NCBI GenBank assembly: GCA_944470555.2 | Contig: OX104129.1 | Span: 47,277,998 to 47,341,997, forward strand | Direction of reading: 5' to 3' | Length of the DNA stretch: 64,000 bases | Source: Heterobilharzia americana | Taxonomy: Eukaryota > Platyhelminthes > Trematoda > Strigeidida > Schistosomatidae | Shown: piece by piece, positions 57,216 through 64,000 of the stretch | Layout: each line of letters starts with the position of its first letter | Position numbering within the stretch: the first letter of the stretch is position 1 | Notes under the pieces: model-generated | What the model saw: the letters and a program-made list of their open reading frames with translations, nothing else | Told to the model about the DNA's origin: nothing | Database searches by the model: none | Position numbers and translations under genes: made by a program

Positions 57216-60167
57216 ATGAAAGCGAAAGTAAACGTGGGGACATGGAATGTCCGCACGATGTTTGAACCCAGTAAGGCAGCCCAGATTGCAAAGGAGATGA
57301 GAAGGTATAACATCGAAGTGCTTGGGATTTGCGAAAGCAGATGGAATGGGAGTGGACTCTCCAAACTGTCAACTGGAGAATCAATAATCTACTCCGGTCA
57401 CCCAGACGCCAACCACGAGCACACTGAGGGAGTGGCTATCATGATGTCCCCAAGAGCATCGAAGGCTCTCATGCAGTGGGAACCAATCTCCTCCAGTCAG
57501 GATCATGACAGCAAGATTCAACTCAAAAGGAAGAAAGGTCACAATCATACAATGTTATGCACCTACAAATAATGCAGAGCAAGAGAAAAAGGAGGATTTC
57601 TACAGACAACTTCAATCAACACTGGACAAGACGTCAGTTGGCGATATCAAAATTCTAATGGGTGAGGACATGAATGCCAAACTGGGAGGGGACAACACAG
57701 GAAGAGAACTAACCATGGGTCGAGAGGCGCTAGGTGAAATGAATGAGAATGGAGAATTGTTTGCAGAATTCTGCGCATTCAACGATTTGGTGATTGGAGG
57801 CAGTGTGTTCAGGCACAAGGATATCCACAAAGCGAGACATGGATTTCACCAGATGGACACACTAAAAATCAAATCGACTTTATCTCAATCTCAAGAAAAT
57901 GGAGACGCAGTCTACTTAACACAAGGTCAAGAAGAGGAGCAGATGTAGGTTCAGACCACTATCTAGTGCAAGGAACCTTCCAAATCAAGTTAAAAGCCTT
58001 CAAGGAAGCTGGTGATAGACCTCAATTCAAGTACAACACTCGGAAACTGAAGGATGAAACTACAAAGGAGATCTTCACGTCAGCCATCAAGACAAAATGG
58101 GAGACATCGAACAACATCCCTGAAGAAACCTGTGTGGAAGAACACTGGAAGTCTTTGAAAGCTATGTGGAAAGAAACCTGCACAACAGTATTAGGAAGGA
58201 AGAAGAAAGAAGACAAGGAATGGATCTCGACGGATACCTGGAAGCTGATAGAGGAGAGGAGGATGGTGAAGCAGAAGATAAACCAGTGCAAGGATGCTCA
58301 ACGACAAGAGGAACTGAGCACAATGTATAAAGAAGTGAAGAAGAGTGCACGCAAAGACAAAAGACACTTCTACGAAACACTGGCAAGTGAAGCAGAACAG
58401 GCTGCAGGTAAGAGAGACCTGACGACATTGTATCAAATAACCAGGTTGCTATCAGGGAAGAGACCAACACAGATGAAACCAATAAAAGATGAAGAAGGAA
58501 ATTTAATTACAAAAGAAGAGAAACAGAGGAAACGATGGGCCGACCACTTCAAGAAGCTCTTGAATCGACCACCACCTGCACTTCGTCCAGAAATACCACC
58601 TGCAGCCGCTGAATTACAAGTGAACATAAATCCCCCAACGAAAATGGAAGTCCTGAACGCCATAAAGCTACTGAAATGCGGGAAAGCAGCAGGACCAGAT
58701 GGAATACCGCCAGAAGCACTGAAAACAGATGCAGAGACAACAGCGGACATGCTCACACCACTATTGCAGAAGGTGTGGAAGGAAGAGAAGGTACCTGACG
58801 ATTGGAAGAAGGGTTACCTTGTCAAACTGCCGAAGAAGGGAGACCTCAGTGCTTGCAAGAACTGGCGCGGAATCACTCTCCTGTCCACCCCAAGTAAAAT
58901 ATTAAGCCGCATCATCCTGGAGAGGCTTAAAGACGCACTGGATTCAAAACTACGACCGGAACAGGCAGGCTTCAGGAAGTACAAATCATGTGCAGACCAA
59001 ATTGCAACGCTTCGTATCATCATAGAACAGAGCATAGAATGGCAATCAGCTCTCTACCTCAACTTCATCGACTTTGAGAAGGCCTTTGACAGCGTCGACC
59101 GAGAAGTAATTTGGAAACTGCTTCAATACTACGGAGTACCGCAAACCTTTATCCGCCTCATTCAACAACTATATGAAGATGCCACATGCCAAGTAATCCA
59201 CAATGGGAAGCTCAGTGATGCCTTTGAAGTGAAGACAGGAGTGAAACAAGGTTGCCTACTATCCCCCATGATATTCCTGATTGTGGTGGACTGGATCATG
59301 CAGCAAACAGTAGGCAGCGAGAAGAGGGGGATACACTGGACGACGGAAAAGAACCTAGAAGACTTGGATTTCGCCGATGACTTATGCCTAATGTCACATA
59401 AACTTGAAGATCTGCAGGCAAAAACTAACAAGTTGATAGAAGAGGCAGCGAAGACGGGACTTCAGGTGAATATAGAGAAGACAGAAGTGATGAAGATACC
59501 GCACCACCACCATCAACAACAACAACAAACTCCAATCACCGTCAACGGGAGAAACTTGAAGGAAGTAACCTCCTTCACTTATCTAGGAAGCACTGTTTCA
59601 ACTACAGGCGGGACGGACGAGGACGTCAAAGTCAGAATCGGAAAAGCAAGACAGGCGTTCATTAGCCTGAAACCAGTGTGGAGATCTTCTGCACTCAGCA
59701 TGCGGAACAAGATACGGATTTTCAACACCAACGTCAAGTCAGTGCTCTTGTATGGCTCAGAGACTTGGCGCGTCACGAAAGGTATTTCCAATAAACTACA
59801 GACATTCATCAACAACTGCTTACGCTCGCTGCTGAAGATCAGATGGCCAGAAAAAATAAGCAACAAGGAACTCTGGGAACGAACCAACCAAGAACCTATC
59901 ACGCAACAAATATGCAGGAAGAAGTGGAGATGGATTGGCCATGCACTGAGAAGGCCGACTGAGGACATCACGCGTCAGGCCCTCGAGTGGAATCCCCATG
60001 GGAAGCGACGAGTTGGACGTCCGAGGGTGACATGGAGGAGGTCGTGCGAGGAGGAAATGAGAGCTTCTGGGCTGTCGTGGGACCAGGTTCAAAAGATCTC
60101 AGAGAACAGAGGTCACTGGAGGCGTGCTACTGAAGCCCTATGTTCCACTAGGAACCCAAGGGACTAA
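57216..60167 (+). pseudogene. RTE polyprotein (APE endonuclease + reverse transcriptase), two frameshifts
   Basis: ATG at 57216 starts MKAKVNVGTWNVRTM. Endonuclease motifs: ICESRWNGSG, IQCYAPTNNAEQ, DMNAKLGGDNTG (with one extra residue before DMNA), and GSDHYLV. A one-base insertion near 57495-57498 shifts the frame after WEPISS; a GA insertion near 57833-57836 (after IHKA) returns it. From 57837 the frame is open to 60165. RT motifs: KAAGPDGIPPEA, NWRGITLLSTPSKILSRI, EQAGFRKYKSCADQIATL, FIDFEKAFDSVDREVIW, GVKQGCLLSPMIF and the catalytic LDFADDLCLM. The C-terminus has KKWRWIGHALRRPTED and ends STRNPRD. The endonuclease is broken, so this copy is probably not autonomous; the RT half is intact. 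Confidence 0.92.
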
Positions 60168-60184
60168 TAATAATAATAATAATA
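60168..60184. repeat. (AAT)n tail of the RTE element
   Basis: Five to six AAT units directly after the stop codon. Short trinucleotide tails instead of poly(A) are usual for RTE elements, and the other RTE copies here end in the same way. Confidence 0.85.
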
Positions 60185-60193
60185 ATGGGAGCA

Positions 60194-62975
60194 TTTCTAT
60201 TTGTAGTATTTTTTTAACAAGCCCTTTTTATTTTCAGTGACCTGCTAGCTGTACTTATGGTGTGAGGGTTGATATATTCATCAATGATCCGATCAGAATA
60301 TCAGTGTCTCTGCTTAATTACTATGATATCCCTACTCGAGATCATATTATAAATAAATAAATATTTTATTCTCTTATTAGTAGTTTAATATGAGAGAAGC
60401 CAGTTTACAGGCATTATCACATTGATATATGTTGGAAAATGTGCAAGATTTTACGGGACCTGATTGGTACAGAAGGGAGGTCATTAAATTAGATTAACAA
60501 CATCAAAACATTCCACAAGTTATGAAATGAACAAGAAAATACTATTTTTCAGCATATACAAAGTGGTAAAGTTGAGATCGTCTTCAGCCATACTTTCTTT
60601 TTCCACCAGTGGTGGCACCAAGGTCGCACAAAATTCCAAATTACCGTTACAAGCAGTCGACATGCTTGATTCGTCTCCGCATTGCCCCGTTATGCTAGAT
60701 AAACGTCTATTTTACCATAAATTCTTATGCTTATAGCTTCGAAGACCAAAAGAACCTACACTAACGAGTTGGGGAATCTGTAAGTTTCCAAGTAATCATG
60801 TAATCCTAGTGAATATCTATTCAAGCGTTACTATTCACAGCAATATAGATTTACGCTATCAGAATTAGATATTGAAGTGTAAAGGAATGAACATTTAAAA
60901 AAACTATAGTCCAATGATAATGCATTTTCAATACTGTTCACGTTACGGGTATGCAGCATTATCAAGGAGGTATATTCACTGTTTGATGAAGTACTAGAGA
61001 AGTCTGTTGCATAGCATTGTTATGAATGTGTTCACTTTAAAGTTAATAGGTGAGTTGATCTCCCGGATTTTACTGTCTGTTGCCATTATGACCGTCCAGG
61101 AATTTGAGTAATTTGAGGATTGATAAGTGTTCATATGGTGAGAGAGTGAAATGAGTGAATGGGATTGGTAATTCTAACTTATTGGACAGTAATTTCCGTG
61201 GCAGCACAGCTTCATTGCTTCGCAAAAACAATGGGATGTTGAGAATTAGTAACGTGTGTTCTGTTGTCATTATTGAAGGTTATCTTGATGAAGTAGGTCT
61301 TCGAGGATTCAAATTTCCAGATAATTCGGTAACTTTTCATCATGGTCCAGTTTCTTCATAATTTAATGATATCTTCATGTTGCAACTATCTGCAATTTTG
61401 GTAGAGAAAAACAACAAAATCAGGTCTAGCCTCCGGACCTTTGAGGTTAGAAATTGTTTATATTCTTGATCGGTAGTGTTTTCGGTAGGTATTTCGGAAC
61501 TTAATATCTTAAAATTTTACGCTAAATTTTACGCACACAGAGAACTTAATTCCTGTAGTAGTGGTCAACAGGGGTGATACTAATTTTGGTTTTGAGTTAG
61601 CGTTTAATTAGGACTAATACAGCTGAGAGGTAACTTGAATTCATAACACAGTAGGCTTCAATATATTTCTGATTTGTAACTGACTAGGTTTATGCCACTC
61701 TCAAGGAAAACACAAGTATTATCTCAGTTCCTTGTATTCTACACTAACCACTTAAGTCTTAAATACAAATACAGCATGCATCAATTCGTAGGCACATATC
61801 TACATTTACAAGGGGTACCAGTATCCAACATATTCCTTTTAAAATCCAGGACTAGCGTAATCTGTGTTATTCTACCCTATTCAGGCCACTCTAGATGTAT
61901 TTTACAAACTGAAGAATCTTCAGCTTTCTTCTCACTGGTTAGGATCAACATGTTCCAGTAAACATCATGATGGATTCTCCAGATTTTGCTGTGGGCACGG
62001 TCTTACAGAAACATGCCTCTGATCTGTGAAGACTGTCATTTTTCTATTTAAAACAGCTTGATGCCACCTAATCCCGAAAAAATAACACTAACAGGGAATT
62101 ATTGAGTGTTCTCTCAGTAATCGAACATTTAAGATGTAAACTCGAAAGCAAAGACATTGCGTCTTTCTCAGATCATAAATCTTTAACAAGGTGACTGCTG
62201 CAAGCATGACAGATATTCACCACAGGAAATACAGCATTTGGAATTTAGCCCAGAATTCATTTCCAGAAAGTAGTATGATGCAGGCAGTGGAAATGAAGTA
62301 AAGAATACTTTGTCCTATTTCTACGGAAACACCTTGGAAAGCTGTCACTCCGGTACGAGTAAGTTTCACAGAACAGATATAGTGTAAGGAGACTTAATCT
62401 TGACAATAAATTATTCCGTATGTTTTCAAGTTGCTATGCAAATTGTTCTTTATGCACCACATCTGATGTGTTTAAAGGCAAACCAAAACTCTTTAGACAA
62501 CTGTCTGCAAGGCAATAAGTAATTTCTAAAATAAGTGTCATTTCTAATCCCAATACTCTATGTATAGGGAAATGAACCAGTGACTGCTACAACTGGCCTA
62601 GTGTGAACTGATATATATGACGATGGATAAGAGGTTGTTTGGCATGCCGTAGACCTAACGTGAAACGAAATTTAGTGAATTAAATGTTTGTTTGAATTCT
62701 TCCTTTCAACTTGCTGAAAAAGAAATGACAGACCCCAAGGCTTTGTGCAGTTTCACGCAGTCTCTTGATGGGTCATGACTTCAACGTAATACTGGGCTGC
62801 TGAAACCTCAGATGTACAATAGCGTTCTGATTAAAATTGCGGATACATTTTGATTCATCGTGTAATCCATCCTAAGCGACCAACATTTTATCGAGGCTAC
62901 ACAAGAACATTAGAGTGTAGTGCACCTTCCTGGCACCAAAATACAACTAGGGCTAAAATAAATAGATTAAATTAA
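60194..62975. other. No gene seen
   Basis: AT-rich unique-looking DNA without recognised SINE or LINE pieces. Short frames (for example 61155-61361, 61692-61961) have no domain or convincing splice sites. Confidence 0.4.
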
Positions 62976-64000
62976 CTAAATAAACCTGTAGTTCAGCTCC
63001 GGATGCTTTAGGTGTTTTAAGTTTTGTTTTAACGAGCATGCATCCGAGCAGGCTTTGGCTCCATTTTGTGCTCCCTTTGTGCTGGTTAGCACGCGCGTAA
63101 TCAGAGTCCCTAGTTCAACCATACCAGCCAGATAAGTTGAACAAACTTTTCCCCCATTCATTACCATTACATTTATTCTAAATAAATATGTTACTTCTTC
63201 GAATATATTCCTGAAATCAGTTCTTTTGGTTTGTTTCGCTATCAGTACTTACGCGTTAGGTAAAGTACTGGTTAAGCAGGTGCTTGAGCACATCAAGTTA
63301 AGTACAGTTGGTCAAACGTTATGGAATAGTAACACACACCCTCACAAGAGAATATCTGGGCTCAAGAGTGATTCGAAAGAATAACGATGTGCGGCTGTGA
63401 GGCGTTAATCACTCTGTTTTTCATAATCTATTCAGCCCGATTCTCGCTTGACACATTTTTCCATGTGTAATTTTGGCTTTTATTAGTGTAAGTGGAAAAG
63501 GTGGATACTGATGACCAAGATAGAGTGAGCCGGACAGGATATCAGTCATCAACTTGACGCCTAACTGAGGTGAACAAGGAATCAATCCCGTTGGAAAGAT
63601 AGGTATAAGCCATTGGCCCCCTAGAATCGCTGATCTCAACACATTCGAAGCCACGCTGGGCCCAGTAGATCTTACTCAATAAAATCTCCCGAGTGAAAGT
63701 TTTCTACAAGTAGCTGGCTGAATATTTTATTCTGTGTCATTCGCTTTAAAATCATACTGGTAGTAGGGATGCCTATCATCTACACATACACCCTTGCACT
63801 CATCGACAAGATCAAATGTATTTCATTGGCATTCTCTATCTCTTGTTGATCTTCCTGCTCTTCAAAAATGTGCTTTAAACAGCACCTGCGCAATAAGTCC
63901 CTAAGGCAAGTGCTGAGACTATACAACAACAGTATAATGATGGAAAGTAGCGATGGAAACAACTTACAAAAGATGAAGAATCTCTGACACCTCGGGCGAT
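62976..64000. other. No gene seen; a tRNA-like stretch near 63080-63130
   Basis: GCTGGTTAGCACGCGC and TCCCTAGTTCAACCATACC resemble a D-arm and T-arm, but they do not complete a cloverleaf. The rest is unclassified. Confidence 0.35.

Larger units (their letters stand above)
56968..60184 (+). mobile_element. Nearly full-length RTE-type non-LTR retrotransposon
   Basis: The element is about 3.2 kb, as expected for the RTE clade. A 5' UTR of about 250 bases (with CTAAGCCCGGGTAAAGAGGG and CAACCCTACCCCGTAAAAC) leads into an endonuclease-RT frame, and the element ends in an (AAT)n tail. ATGGGAGCA is present at both 56959-56967 and 60185-60193, a candidate 9-bp target-site duplication. RTE elements copy themselves by nicking target DNA and reverse transcribing their RNA on the nick. 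It is the least decayed element in the window. Confidence 0.88.

Noticed and set aside
57089..59971. Long minus-strand frames opposite the RTE element
   Set aside because: They are antisense shadows of the endonuclease-RT frame.
63080..63130. Possible tRNA gene
   Set aside because: D-arm-like and T-arm-like pieces are present but the acceptor and anticodon stems do not pair and the B box is imperfect.
1..64000. CRISPR array, operon or phage organisation
   Set aside because: No regularly spaced short repeats with unique spacers and no tightly packed genes; all signals are those of animal intron and transposon DNA.

Overview
The window looks like animal genomic DNA from a schistosome blood fluke (genus Schistosoma; species not decidable by eye). 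The DNA is AT-rich. The genes have short exons and multi-kilobase introns. Dispersed tRNA-derived SINEs carry a hammerhead ribozyme of the kind known from the schistosome Sm-alpha family. There are RTE-type and Penelope-like retroelement remains. No bacterial, organellar or viral gene organisation, no CRISPR array, and no rRNA or intact tRNA gene was seen.

One host gene can be supported. It is a plus-strand gene for a two-RRM RNA-binding protein related to the Sex-lethal/ELAV/RBMS group. Four coding exons join in compatible phase: the end of RRM1 (17845-17942), the start of RRM2 (31674-31827), the end of RRM2 plus an alanine/asparagine/serine-rich region (35198-35984), and a glutamine/histidine-rich C-terminal region (from 40815). 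The exon for the start of RRM1 was not found and may lie upstream of the window. The last coding part appears to need a one-base frame change near 41311. A possible alternative terminal exon and 3' UTR-like block lie at 53067-54560 (weak).

The rest is intron or intergenic DNA full of mobile elements. (i) RTE-type LINE: an almost full-length copy at 56968-60184 with a 9-bp candidate target-site duplication and an intact 733-residue reverse transcriptase frame, plus five fragments (13255-14212 -, 16272-17288 -, 22600-23312 +, 36325-36556 -, 45980-48112 +). (ii) A second LINE family: an RT-bearing minus-strand copy at 28690-30235 and five plus-strand 3' ends. (iii) A decayed Penelope-like element at 25060-26460 (-). 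(iv) SINE family A, Sm-alpha-like, with hammerhead. (v) SINE family B, with a different hammerhead whose stem I is GCACTG/CAGTGC, often in head-to-head pairs. (vi) SINE family C, with hammerhead-like folds. (vii) Other tRNA-like repeats (family D), including a ~500-bp near-identical inverted pair at 375-875 and 8140-8660. (viii) Palindromic MITE-like elements at 15947-16249 and 43833-43976.

The ribozyme-bearing SINEs are non-autonomous and presumably depend on LINE machinery such as that encoded at 56968-60184; this is inference. The most unusual signal is the number of hammerhead motifs, in at least two and perhaps three SINE families, on both strands and often in opposed pairs.
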